From Pseudomonadota bacterium (GTDB lineage Bacteria > Pseudomonadota > Gammaproteobacteria > Steroidobacterales > Steroidobacteraceae): a stretch of 64,000 bases of DNA. Numbering within the stretch: the stretch's first letter is position 1; the number at the start of each line of letters is the position of its first letter. The translations under genes were made by a program, and so were the position numbers. This document shows, piece after piece, positions 33,931-42,549 of the stretch. The stretch covers positions 806,001-870,000 of the forward strand of contig JAFEFN010000013.1 in assembly GCA_018240525.1 (NCBI GenBank), read 5' to 3'. Below the pieces are notes generated by a model, which was not told the origin of the DNA, searched no databases, and saw only the letters and a list, made by a program, of their open reading frames with translations.

Positions 33931-35946
33931 TTACTTGCCGAACAAGCCCTTCAGCTGTTCCTGCAACTTCTGCTGCAATTCACCCTTGTGCTTGTCGAGT
34001 TCCTGTTGCACCCGGGCCTTGGCGAGTCCCTCCAGGTCAGGAGTGACCTTCGGGCTGCTCATCGTGCCGCTCACGACTACCGGAACCTGCGCCAAGACAT
34101 TGCCCGGGACCACAGGTCCCGGTGCGGGCCTCTTCAGCACGGTCGCCTGAATCTGGTAATTCACCGCCCCGGTGGCGAGGTTGCTCGTGCCTTGACCGAT
34201 TACGTGCAGATTTTGAGAGACGAGGCTGAGGTCCTTCGTGGTCGCGACGCCCCCAGCGATGTCGGCCGAGGCCTTGAACGAATCGAATCGGGTCCGTCCG
34301 CTGCCCTGCCCCGACGGCAGGCCCTGCTTCTGGAGGACCGTCATTGCACGGTTGATCTCAAACCACAGATCGACGCCCTCGACCGCGCCTCCGTCCACAT
34401 TGGCTGCCACATGACCATTGAGGCTTCGCAGCATGGCATCCCCCGAGCCGCTGCCGCTGAACGTGCCGCTAACAGTCCCGCGTCCGGTCAGTCGCTGTGT
34501 CTTGGCAAAATCCTTGAGGAACGCGGCCATGTCGACATTGGTCAAGGTTTCGTCGATCTTGAAGGCGTTAGCCGGGGTGCGAGTATCGAGCGTGATGTCG
34601 CCGCTAAAGGCGCCGCCGTACAACTGCGCGTGCACGGGTGCCAGGTGCACGATGCCATCTTTGGCGGCGATCCTGGCGGTCAGCTGCGCCACCCTTAGGT
34701 TCGAGACGGTCGCCTGCCCGATGGTGACGTCACCATTCAAGCGCATCTTCAGGCTGTCATGTTGTTCCGCCGCACTCTTGGCGACCGGGCGGGCGCCGGC
34801 CTTTTCCTCGGGCGGACGATAGCGATCTAGATCTATGCGATCGAGTGCCAGCTGGAAGCTTATGGCCGTGCGATCGAGGTCATCGGTTATCTCTCCCTTT
34901 AGCGTGGAGTCGTCCAGCAGCAACACGAATTTCTGCAATTCGAGAGCGCTATCGGCGTAGCTGAAAGTGCCGCTGCCCGCGAGCTTCCGCAGGGCACCGG
35001 TGTCGCGAGTCTTCGGCGGCTCGATGCCCAGGGCGCTCATCAGCTCGCGCGGGGAGACCAGGGCGAGTTCGAAGCTGCCGTCAAAGTGAGGGGACGCGAC
35101 GATCTTGCTGCCGCTGAGATCTCCCGCCAGTTTCGCCCCAGCGATTTGCGCACTGAAGTGCGGGGCGCTAAGGGTCTGCGCATTCAGATCGGCGCTCACC
35201 GATGGGCTGTCGAATAGCACCTGCATGGCCGGTGAGCCATGGCCGGCTGCTCCCGCGCCCTGCAGCGCGAGTTTTGAGATCTGATATTTCCTGTTCGCGA
35301 AATCGGGCACGAGATCGAGCTTGAGGGAGATGTCCAAAGGTCCCGCATCCTTGCCGCTCGTGAGCCGCATCTTCAGGGATACTGGCGTCGTCGCTCCCGC
35401 CGCGACGCGCCCGATGCTCAGGGTCACGCCGTCAGCGACCATGTCCTGGTAGCTGATGCGGCTGTCTTCGACGGTTACACCGGCGAGATCGCGCAGCGCA
35501 GGCATCGAGGACCCCGAGGCGGTAGTGACCGGCGCAGTCCTTTCCTTCCCGCCGAAGTCCTCCCAATTGCCCTGTCCCTGCGGGTTCTTGAGCAGCCGCA
35601 GGTCCAGGCCATCAATGTCGACACGGCCGACATTGAGCTCCTTATGCAACAGGGGCAGCAGGCGCACGTGCAGCTCGAGACGCCTAACCTGCACAAAGGG
35701 CTCGGCCGGGAAGCCGGCGGGGTTGCCAAGGCTCAGTGGTCCGAGTTCGAGCGTCACCCATGGGAACACCGACAGCCTGATGTCACCGGACAGATGCAAC
35801 TCCCGCCCCGTCTGATCCTTGACGCTCTTCTCGATTCGACCCTTGAAGTCGTTTGGGTTGACGAACAAGCGCACGCCAATGAGCAGCAGCACGATCAGCG
35901 CAGCCAGTCCGCCAAGCGCGATCCCCGCCAATCTGAGTGCACGCAC
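33931..35946 (-). CDS. AsmA family outer-membrane-biogenesis-type protein
   Basis: 671 residues from GTG. A single N-terminal anchor (LAGIALGGLAALIVLLLIGV) is followed by NPNDFKGRIEKSVKDQTGRE, the standard AsmA start. The rest is a long, regularly beta-stranded periplasmic region with AsmA_2-type C-terminal motifs (FSGDITLDTRTPANAFKI, VSGTFSGSGSGDAMLRSLNG, GRTRFDSFKASADIAGGVAT). The protein ends in a Lys/Gln-rich coiled-coil tail. AsmA-like proteins are bridge-like proteins linked to phospholipid transport to the outer membrane. Stand-alone gene. Confidence 0.9.
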   Translation of the reverse strand: MRALRLAGIALGGLAALIVLLLIGVRLFVNPNDFKGRIEKSVKDQTGRELHLSGDIRLSVFPWVTLELGPLSLGNPAGFPAEPFVQVRRLELHVRLLPLLHKELNVGRVDIDGLDLRLLKNPQGQGNWEDFGGKERTAPVTTASGSSMPALRDLAGVTVEDSRISYQDMVADGVTLSIGRVAAGATTPVSLKMRLTSGKDAGPLDISLKLDLVPDFANRKYQISKLALQGAGAAGHGSPAMQVLFDSPSVSADLNAQTLSAPHFSAQIAGAKLAGDLSGSKIVASPHFDGSFELALVSPRELMSALGIEPPKTRDTGALRKLAGSGTFSYADSALELQKFVLLLDDSTLKGEITDDLDRTAISFQLALDRIDLDRYRPPEEKAGARPVAKSAAEQHDSLKMRLNGDVTIGQATVSNLRVAQLTARIAAKDGIVHLAPVHAQLYGGAFSGDITLDTRTPANAFKIDETLTNVDMAAFLKDFAKTQRLTGRGTVSGTFSGSGSGDAMLRSLNGHVAANVDGGAVEGVDLWFEINRAMTVLQKQGLPSGQGSGRTRFDSFKASADIAGGVATTKDLSLVSQNLHVIGQGTSNLATGAVNYQIQATVLKRPAPGPVVPGNVLAQVPVVVSGTMSSPKVTPDLEGLAKARVQQELDKHKGELQQKLQEQLKGLFGK

Positions 35947-36069
35947 CGGGTTCTCTCCGTGAATTGCCCGCCTATTCTACAGGCAGTTTCAAGAGGACCC
36001 GCGTCGGTCGGTCGTGCGACACTGGGGCTTGGCGGTTCCCTGGGCTGCGGCCACGACTCTTAAACCGGC

Positions 36070-36990
36070 ATGACGCAACGCCTCAGCATCAAGCACCTTC
36101 AGGTCCTGGTGGCCTATCGCAGCTCCGGGAGCCTCACGCGCATCGCGCAACTGCTCAAGCTCACCCCCTCGGCGGTGTCGCGCCGCATCGAAGAGGCGGA
36201 AGCCCGGCTCGGTATCGCCCTGTTTGCCAAGACCGGCAATCGTGTCCGCCTCACTCCGGCCGGGGAGTACGTCGTGCGCACCGCCGAGCGCATCCTGGCG
36301 GACCTGGAGCGCGCGGAGACCGTCGCCACGCGCCTCGGCAGCAACGTAAGGGAGGTCGTGCGCATTGGCATGGCGGCCTACCGGAACTTCTCCTGGATTC
36401 CTGAGTTTGCGACGCACCTGCGCAAGGTTGCACCGCACATCGCGATCGAGCTGGCAGTGGACGCAGACGGCGCGGGGATCGACGCGCTCAAGGCCCAGAT
36501 CGTCGACGTATTCATCACCCCGCACGAGGCCGCTCCGCAAACCAGTCGCACCGAGCTGTTCTCCGACGAGCTGGTCGCGCTGGTAGCCCCAACCCACCGA
36601 TTGGCGGAGCGCCGCGCACTCCTGCCGGCCGAAGTGGGGGCAGAAGTCTTCTACACGTACAGCCTCGCGGTGGCGCCGGGATTTGAGTATCAAAAGTTTC
36701 TGCAGCCGGCGCACGTCAATCCGGTTCGTTACGTGATGGTCGCGAGTCCGGAAACCGCGGCCGCCGCGGTCCGCGGCGGCCAGGGAATGACCATACTCAG
36801 CCGCTGGTGCGTGCGCTCCGACCTCGAGGACGGCCGCCTGGTGGCCCTGACGCTGGGGGAGCGCGGCGTCAAGATCCGCTGGGGGGCACTGGTGCGTGCC
36901 GGCGACGAGAAGCGTTCGGCCGCCAACGAGGTAGCCCAGCAGCTACGTGCCTTCTTTGCATCTGCCAAATCGGCCCGCACCTCGGGCTGA
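36070..36990 (+). CDS. LysR family transcriptional regulator
   Basis: 306 residues. N-terminal winged HTH (residues 3-62: LKHLQVLVAYRSSGSLTRIA pattern, LTPSAVSRRIEEAEARLGIA, LFAKTGNRVRLTPAGEYVV). The effector domain follows from 90 (VVRIGMAAYRNFSWIPEFA, LVALVAPTHRLAERRALLP). The first part of the effector domain somewhat resembles MetR. It is directly upstream of and co-directional with the MttB-like and Ldh-type genes, with a TCAAA-N5-TTTGA palindrome in between, so it is the likely activator of that unit. Inducer unknown. Confidence 0.88.
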   Translation: MTQRLSIKHLQVLVAYRSSGSLTRIAQLLKLTPSAVSRRIEEAEARLGIALFAKTGNRVRLTPAGEYVVRTAERILADLERAETVATRLGSNVREVVRIGMAAYRNFSWIPEFATHLRKVAPHIAIELAVDADGAGIDALKAQIVDVFITPHEAAPQTSRTELFSDELVALVAPTHRLAERRALLPAEVGAEVFYTYSLAVAPGFEYQKFLQPAHVNPVRYVMVASPETAAAAVRGGQGMTILSRWCVRSDLEDGRLVALTLGERGVKIRWGALVRAGDEKRSAANEVAQQLRAFFASAKSARTSG

Positions 36991-37013
36991 CCTGGTTCGG
37001 CATTGCATTTTTT

Positions 37014-37028
37014 TCAAACAGCATTTGA
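37014..37028. promoter_or_regulatory. Candidate LysR-type operator
   Basis: Perfect inverted repeat TCAAA-N5-TTTGA in the gap between the LysR and MttB-like genes, in an unusually AT-rich patch starting with a T-run. The T-N13-A spacing is close to the LysR-box pattern and it lies about 113 bases before the chosen start of the next gene. Inference only. Confidence 0.45.
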
Positions 37029-37140
37029 GAATTTGGAGGTTGCCTCCGGCCTGACCGACCGCTAGGTTCCTTCGTGGGCAGTCGGGCGCATGACCTCGGG
37101 GAAGCCTGCCCTTCAACACAAGACACGATGGGGCACGACG

Positions 37141-38697
37141 ATGACCGATGTTTTGCAGGCGCGGAGCCCCGGGTCCGATAGCCGCAGGCGCACCCGCGGC
37201 GCACCGCGGGAAGGCGAGATCCGCCGCCCCGACTACCGCAATCTCGTCAATCCATTCCTCCCGCAGGGCATCTTCAGCGACGCCCAGATCTCTGACATGC
37301 ACCACACCTCGCTGCGCGTGCTCGAGGAGCTGGGGATTCTCGTGTTGCTGCCTGAAGCGCGCGAACTCTTCAGGAGAGGCGGCGCGCTGGTCGACGAAGG
37401 CACGCAGATGGTACGCCTGGGCCGGGACATCGTTGCGGAAGCGCTGGCAGCCTGTCCGCGCGAGATCCTGGCTCGGGGCGGCTCCACGGCGCGAGATGTG
37501 TCATTGCGCCTCGGTGCGCTTAACTTCACGCCCGGCGCAGGCGCGCCCAACGTGACCGACATAGAGCGCGGACGTCGACCCGGGACGCTCGCTGACCTGG
37601 AAGACCTCATACGACTTGCGCAGACTTTCGACGTCATCCACATGCAAGGTCCGCACGTCGAGCCGCAGGATATCGAGCATCGCTTCCGCCACTACGCGGT
37701 AAACCGGGCGCAGTTGACGCTGTCGGACAAGGTGCCGTTCATATACGCGCGCGGCACCCCGCAGGTGCTCGACGGGTTCGAGATGGTGCGCCTGGCGCGG
37801 GGACTGACGCAGGAGCAGTTCCGCGCCGGAGTGCACTGCTACACCGTCATCAACACCAATTCGCCGCGGCAGCTCGACATCCCGATGGCGCAGGGGATCA
37901 TCGATTTTGCCAGATGGGGGCAGGTCTCCATCATCACTCCCTTCTGTCTTGCCGGGGCGATGGCGCCCATCACCGTGGCCGGCGCGCTGACTCTGCAGCA
38001 CGCGGAGGCACTTGCCGGCATTACGCTGGCACAGCTGGCACAGCGCGGGGCGCCGGTCGTCTACGGCAGCTTCTCGTCCAACGTGGACATGAAGTCCGGG
38101 GCCCCGGCCTTCGGCACGCCCGAACACGTGAAGGCCACGCTCGGGGCCGGACAGCTCGCGCGCTTCCTGGGGCTGCCGTGGCGCGCGGGCGGCGGCAGTG
38201 CAGCCAATACCTCAGATGCGCAGGCTGCCAGCGAGACTCAGTTCGGCTTGTGGGCTGCCGTGCTGGCCGGCTCGACCGTGCTCATACATTCGGCCGGCTG
38301 GCTCGAGGGCGGCCTGTGCGACTCGTTCGAGAAGTTCGTCACCGATGTCGAAACCCTGCAGACCATCGCGGAGCTATGCGTCCAGACCCCGGGTGATGCC
38401 GATGCGATCGGCTTCGATGCCATTGCGGAGGTGCCGCCCGGCGGACACTTCTTTGCAGCGCAGCACACCATGGCCCGGTATCGCACCGCGTTCTACGCGC
38501 CGCTGGTGGCGGACTGGTCCAACTTCGGGGCTTGGAGTGACGCGGGCTCGCGGACCGCCACGCAGCGCGCACGCGACGTATGGAAGAAGAAGGTTGCCAG
38601 CTTCGAACCACCTTCCGGCTCGGCGGCAATCGGCGAGGTTCTCGATTCCTTCATTGCAGACCGCCGCGCCCACGGCGGCGCAGCACCGGAATCATGA
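37141..38697 (+). CDS. MttB-family (trimethylamine methyltransferase-like) protein, non-pyrrolysine
   Basis: 518 residues from the ATG at 37141; an upstream in-frame ATG (37090) is possible. The sequence follows the MttB superfamily throughout: MHHTSLRVLEELGI near the N-terminus, GSTARDVSLRLGALNFTPGA, GAPNVTDIERGRRPGTL, HCYTVINTNSPRQLDIPMAQ and ITPFCLAGAMAPITVAGA. There is no in-frame amber codon, so it is a non-Pyl member, the group that includes glycine-betaine and related quaternary-amine methyltransferases acting with a corrinoid protein. No corrinoid protein or RamA-like gene is seen nearby. LysR upstream and an Ldh2-type dehydrogenase 31 bases downstream suggest catabolism of a methylated compound. 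Confidence 0.85.
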   Translation: MTDVLQARSPGSDSRRRTRGAPREGEIRRPDYRNLVNPFLPQGIFSDAQISDMHHTSLRVLEELGILVLLPEARELFRRGGALVDEGTQMVRLGRDIVAEALAACPREILARGGSTARDVSLRLGALNFTPGAGAPNVTDIERGRRPGTLADLEDLIRLAQTFDVIHMQGPHVEPQDIEHRFRHYAVNRAQLTLSDKVPFIYARGTPQVLDGFEMVRLARGLTQEQFRAGVHCYTVINTNSPRQLDIPMAQGIIDFARWGQVSIITPFCLAGAMAPITVAGALTLQHAEALAGITLAQLAQRGAPVVYGSFSSNVDMKSGAPAFGTPEHVKATLGAGQLARFLGLPWRAGGGSAANTSDAQAASETQFGLWAAVLAGSTVLIHSAGWLEGGLCDSFEKFVTDVETLQTIAELCVQTPGDADAIGFDAIAEVPPGGHFFAAQHTMARYRTAFYAPLVADWSNFGAWSDAGSRTATQRARDVWKKKVASFEPPSGSAAIGEVLDSFIADRRAHGGAAPES

Positions 38698-38728
38698 CGT
38701 GTCAGGTGCCGAAGTAAGCTCTCGGCGC

Positions 38729-39718
38729 ATGAGCTTGCGGGAGGTCTATGACCTCAGCCTTGCGGCCCTCCGCGGCAGTGGCGCAAGCCTGCAGCAGGCG
38801 GGACCCGTCGCCGAGTCCATCCGTGACGCGGAAGCACAGGGCATACGCAATGTGGGACTTGGCTACCTGCCGGTCTACTGTGCGCACCTGCGCTGCGGCA
38901 AGGTAAACGGCCAGGCCGTGCCCCACGTAACGCAGAGCGCCCCCTCCTGGCTGCGCGTGGACGCGGGCCACGGCTTCTGCCATCCGGCGTTTGTGCAAGC
39001 GTTGCCGCTGCTCCTCGAGATGACCCGCCGGAACGGCGTGGCAGCCATGGCGATCGCAAATTCCTATTCTGCCGGTGTCGTCGGTTGGTTCGTCGAAAAG
39101 CTCGCTGCCGAGGGACTCGTCGCCCTCGCGTTCGCCAACACCTCTCCTTGCATCGCGCCGTGGGGCGGCAACAAGGCACTGTTCGGTACCAACCCCATCG
39201 CGTTCGCGGCGCCGCTCGACGACACGCCGGTCGTGGTCGACATGGCCGCGAGCGCCACGGCTCGGGTCAACATTGTGAGCGCAGCCTCAAAAGGAGAGCG
39301 GGTGCCTGCGACGTGGCTGGTGGATGCGCACGGCGTGCCCACCAGCGACCCCAACGCCCTCAAGGACGGGGCCACCATGAGCCCCCTCGGAGGCGCGAAA
39401 GGGTATGGGCTGGCGCTGATGGTCGAGATCATGGCGGCTGGACTGACGGGCGCAAACTGGTCGTACCAGGCCTCTTCCTTCAGTACAGACGAGGGCGGGC
39501 CTCCGGCAGTCGGTCAGATGTTCATCGCCCTCTCGCCAGCCCTGACTGGGGCTGCCGGATTCGGTGACCGGCTCGGCGCGCTGGCGGAAAAGGTCCACGA
39601 ACAGTCGGGCGCCAGACTCCCGGGCGAGCGCCGCCACGCGCACCGGGTCGTCGCAGCATCGCAGGGCGTCAGCGTTCCTGAGGACCTGATTGAAGTCCTG
39701 ATCGGCCTCTCCGCCTGA
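38729..39718 (+). CDS. Ldh2/malate-lactate dehydrogenase family oxidoreductase
   Basis: 329 residues from the ATG giving MSLREVYDLSLAALRGSG, 31 bases after the MttB-like stop; a longer frame in the upstream gene is a shadow. Family features: DAGHGFCHPAFVQALPLL, AIANSYSAGVVGWFVEKLA (catalytic His replaced, see below), NTSPCIAPWGG, ALFGTNPIAFAAP, VVVDMAASATARVNI, and PLGGAKGYGLALMVEIMAAG. The family reduces or oxidises 2-oxo/2-hydroxy acids (and related amino acids) with NAD(P). The usual SxHxGxxG motif, with its catalytic His, reads SYSAGVVG here, so the standard His is not obvious; activity may be altered. Co-transcribed with the MttB-like gene. Confidence 0.85.
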   Translation: MSLREVYDLSLAALRGSGASLQQAGPVAESIRDAEAQGIRNVGLGYLPVYCAHLRCGKVNGQAVPHVTQSAPSWLRVDAGHGFCHPAFVQALPLLLEMTRRNGVAAMAIANSYSAGVVGWFVEKLAAEGLVALAFANTSPCIAPWGGNKALFGTNPIAFAAPLDDTPVVVDMAASATARVNIVSAASKGERVPATWLVDAHGVPTSDPNALKDGATMSPLGGAKGYGLALMVEIMAAGLTGANWSYQASSFSTDEGGPPAVGQMFIALSPALTGAAGFGDRLGALAEKVHEQSGARLPGERRHAHRVVAASQGVSVPEDLIEVLIGLSA

Positions 39719-39986
39719 GTAGTCACCCCAGGACGCCGCCGCAGGGTTGACGCATCGACGCAGCCCAGGAAGTTCCTGTGCTTCTCGTACGAGCTTCGGA
39801 GGCATGTGGGCGTTCAACCGAGCGAAGTCAGCGGATCGTACCTGGCCGAGAGGCCGGCAGGCCGTCCGCGGCCGGCGTCATCGTTTGCCTGATCGCCCAC
39901 CGGTGAAGTCAGGATCCACGCTATCGTCCCCGAGAACGCCAAACCGGACGCTATACTCATGGGCGTGATTCGCACCTAACTGCGGG

Positions 39987-41285
39987 ATGGTACGACCGAT
40001 GGAAGCGAGATCTGTGGCCGGGGTCGGAGCCTTGTTGCTCATCTTCGCGGGCTTCGCCGGAGCGGCGTTTGCCGAGGACTCGGCGATCGCCATCCGCGCC
40101 GGACACGTCATCGATACCAGTGCAGGAACAACGACCGGTGCCCAGGTGATCGTCGTGCGCGACGGCCTGATCGTGAACATCGGCCCTGATGTCCCCGTGC
40201 CCACCGGCGCGCGCGTGATCGATCTTGGCGCCTACACGGTGCTACCGGGCCTGATGGATGCTCATACCCACCTCACAATCGACCAGCGCAATCAGGATCC
40301 GCTCGCCGAACTCGAGCACACCGCTGCCGAGCGGGCCTTCGGCTCCATCCCCAACGCGCGCGCGGTGCTGCTCGCAGGCTTCACGACCGTGCGGGACCTG
40401 GGTTCCTACCGCGCGCTCGTCGATGTGGCCCTGCGCGATGCCATCGATCGCGGCGATGTGATTGGCCCGCGGATGTACGTTGCCGGTGCCTACGTGACCA
40501 TGGCCGGGGGAGCCGGTGCGGTCACCGGTTTCGCTCCCGATGTTCTGCTGCCCTGGGACTTGCGCTACGGAGCGGCCAATTCACCGGAAGAGGTACGCGA
40601 GCGCGTCCGCATGCTTGCCAGTCAGCGTGTCGATGTCATCAAGATGTTCGCAACCGGCGCGGTGCTGACGCACAACAGTAATCCTGCGGGTCGCGAGGCT
40701 ACTCCCGAGGAACTCGCGGCAGGCGCGGACGAGGCGCGCAATTTCGGGCTGAAGCTCGCCGTGCATGCCCATGGTGCGGCAGGCATCAAGGCCGCCATTC
40801 GCGCCGGCGCAGCCTCGATCGAGCACGGTACGCTCATGGACGACGAGGGGCGCGCACTCATGAAGCAGCACGGGACCTACCTCGTGCCCACGCTCGAGGT
40901 GCGCGAGTGCGTGGGTAAGAACTACCCGCAGGAGTTCGTCAGCAAGGCGCAGCAGACCATGAGCGCGCAGCTCGCGAACTTTCGCAAGGCGGTCCAGGCG
41001 GGCGTGAAGATCGCATTCGGAACGGATATTGGGGTCTGCCGTTTTGGCACGAATGCGCGCGAATTCAGTCTGATGGTCGAGAACGGCATGACCCCAATGC
41101 AAGCGATCCAGGCGGCCACCACGGTGGATGCGGATCTGCTGGGCGTGTCTCAGAAGCTAGGCTCAATAAGCAAGGGCAAGCTCGCCGACCTCATCGCCGT
41201 TCGTGGCGATCCGCTGCAAGACATTCGGCTTCTGGAGGACGTGCGCTTCGTGATGAAGGAAGGCCGGATCTACAGGGAAGATTGA
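39987..41285 (+). CDS. Secreted metal-dependent amidohydrolase (imidazolonepropionase-like)
   Basis: 432 residues; the first ATG is used, with a second (39999) in frame. A Sec signal peptide ends GAAFA-EDS. Amidohydrolase superfamily subtype I motifs: DAHTHL (metal His pair), IKMFATGAV (carboxylated-Lys position), LAVHAHG, IEHGT and the terminal Asp in AFGTDIG. Similar secreted proteins are annotated as Xaa-Pro dipeptidases or prolidase-like enzymes that hydrolyse C-terminal prolyl or arginyl dipeptides. Binuclear metal site predicted; probably periplasmic. No partner gene is obvious. Substrate uncertain. Confidence 0.87.
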   Translation: MVRPMEARSVAGVGALLLIFAGFAGAAFAEDSAIAIRAGHVIDTSAGTTTGAQVIVVRDGLIVNIGPDVPVPTGARVIDLGAYTVLPGLMDAHTHLTIDQRNQDPLAELEHTAAERAFGSIPNARAVLLAGFTTVRDLGSYRALVDVALRDAIDRGDVIGPRMYVAGAYVTMAGGAGAVTGFAPDVLLPWDLRYGAANSPEEVRERVRMLASQRVDVIKMFATGAVLTHNSNPAGREATPEELAAGADEARNFGLKLAVHAHGAAGIKAAIRAGAASIEHGTLMDDEGRALMKQHGTYLVPTLEVRECVGKNYPQEFVSKAQQTMSAQLANFRKAVQAGVKIAFGTDIGVCRFGTNAREFSLMVENGMTPMQAIQAATTVDADLLGVSQKLGSISKGKLADLIAVRGDPLQDIRLLEDVRFVMKEGRIYRED

Positions 41286-41844
41286 AATTCGACTGCTTTG
41301 CGCGGGCGACCCCTGTCGCTCCGGCATTTCTGTCGCGCGAACGTGGTTTCCGGGCGGGATGCAGCGTGCGCGCCGTTGGCTCGGGACGTGCGCTCCCCGC
41401 GCCCACCTGGACAGCGCATTTCAGGAGCCCTTGAAACGCCAGTGCCGGAAAGAGCCGCGCTGCGTCGGATCGTTCATTCGGCGAGGCTTGAAGGATTGAC
41501 GCGTCATGCAGCCATTTCTGGGGCGCGCTTCTCCATGCCTCTGGCGTTGTGAGGCCTTTTTTCCGCGTCGCCCTTTGAAGTTGGGACCGGCACCTCACCG
41601 CTCCATCCGCACCCCCGTTTCAAGTCGCCCTTGGCGGTGGACAGGTTCGTGAGTCCTGTGATAACTGCATACTCGATATGGATCTCTCTTCCCTGCCCCC
41701 GCCGTCTACGCACGCTTGCTTGTGGATCGCAGCCACAGGGTTGCTGCGCATTGAGGGCCGCAGACTGCCAGGCCGGAATGCTTCTCCACATCTGCGGCTC
41801 ACTTTCACGCCACGGTCGCGGCCGGATCCCGGCGCCTGCGCCGT
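41286..41844. other. 559-base intergenic region, no convincing gene
   Basis: Between the amidohydrolase and the two-component genes. Frames present are Arg/Pro/Ser-rich shadows without SD or family similarity. It contains the putative terminator described separately. It must hold the promoter of the response-regulator gene, and I see no clear -35/-10 pair. Confidence 0.4.
41537..41562 (+). terminator. Putative intrinsic terminator
   Basis: Stem GCCTC / GAGGC with a 9-base loop followed by C and six Ts (41557-41562). The stem is short, and it sits 250 bases after the amidohydrolase stop, so it would end a long 3' UTR or an unseen transcript. Confidence 0.4.
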
Positions 41845-42549
41845 ATGACCGCTCCGGTGATCCGGGTGCTTCTCATCGATGATGACCAGCGCCATTCAGA
41901 ACTGCTGCGCGCCTACTGTCAGCGCCATGACATCGAAGTCGAGTGCGCTTACGATGGCGAACAGGGGCTGCGGCGCCTGGCGGCGTCCCGCCCTGACCTC
42001 GTCCTCGTTGATGTCATGCTCCCCGGTCGGGATGGATTTTCTCTGTGCCGCGAGATCAGACGGCGCAACAAGGTCCCCGTAATCATGCTTACTGCCCGCG
42101 GCGCGGTAACGGACCGGGTCCTGGGCCTGGAGATGGGCGCGGATGACTATGTTGCAAAGCCGTTCGATCCGCGCGAGCTTGTGGCTCGCATTCAGTCCGT
42201 TCTGAGGCGGGTGCAGCCGGCGCTGACCGAAGCGGCAGTGGAATTCGAAGGACTGCGGATCGATCCGGCTGCACGTACGGTGCTCGCCGGCGGTACATCG
42301 ATCGAGCTCACCACGATGGAGTATGAGCTGCTGTTGCTGCTGGCCTCGAATCCAGGTCGCGATTTCTCGCGCGACGAGATCCTCGGCGCGCTGCGCGGCA
42401 TCGACGCCGCCATCCTGACCCGCTCGGTCGACATCCTCGTCAGCCGCCTGCGGGCGAAGCTCGGTGATACCAAGCGGCCGTGGCGCTACATCCACACCGT
42501 CTGGGGACGGGGTTACCGCTTCCTCAGCCAGCCACCGCCGGGCGCATGA
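41845..42549 (+). CDS. OmpR-family response regulator
   Basis: 234 residues. Receiver domain 5-118 (VLLIDDDQRHSELL acidic pair, LVDVMLPGRDG phospho-acceptor Asp, MLTARGAVTD and the Lys in YVAKPFDPRELV). Winged-helix domain 135-230 (ELTTMEYELLLLLASNPGR, SVDILVSRLRAKLG, HTVWGRGYRFL). Most similar in layout to CpxR/RstA-type regulators. It overlaps the histidine kinase gene as ATGA. Two neighbouring genes carry an upstream element of the geometry bound by this family (44598-44615 and 46247-46264), and are its likely targets. Confidence 0.92.
   Translation: MTAPVIRVLLIDDDQRHSELLRAYCQRHDIEVECAYDGEQGLRRLAASRPDLVLVDVMLPGRDGFSLCREIRRRNKVPVIMLTARGAVTDRVLGLEMGADDYVAKPFDPRELVARIQSVLRRVQPALTEAAVEFEGLRIDPAARTVLAGGTSIELTTMEYELLLLLASNPGRDFSRDEILGALRGIDAAILTRSVDILVSRLRAKLGDTKRPWRYIHTVWGRGYRFLSQPPPGA

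Noticed and set aside
41504..41791. 95-residue minus-strand frame before the two-component genes
   Set aside because: Random-looking composition, no ribosome-binding site and no recognisable motif.
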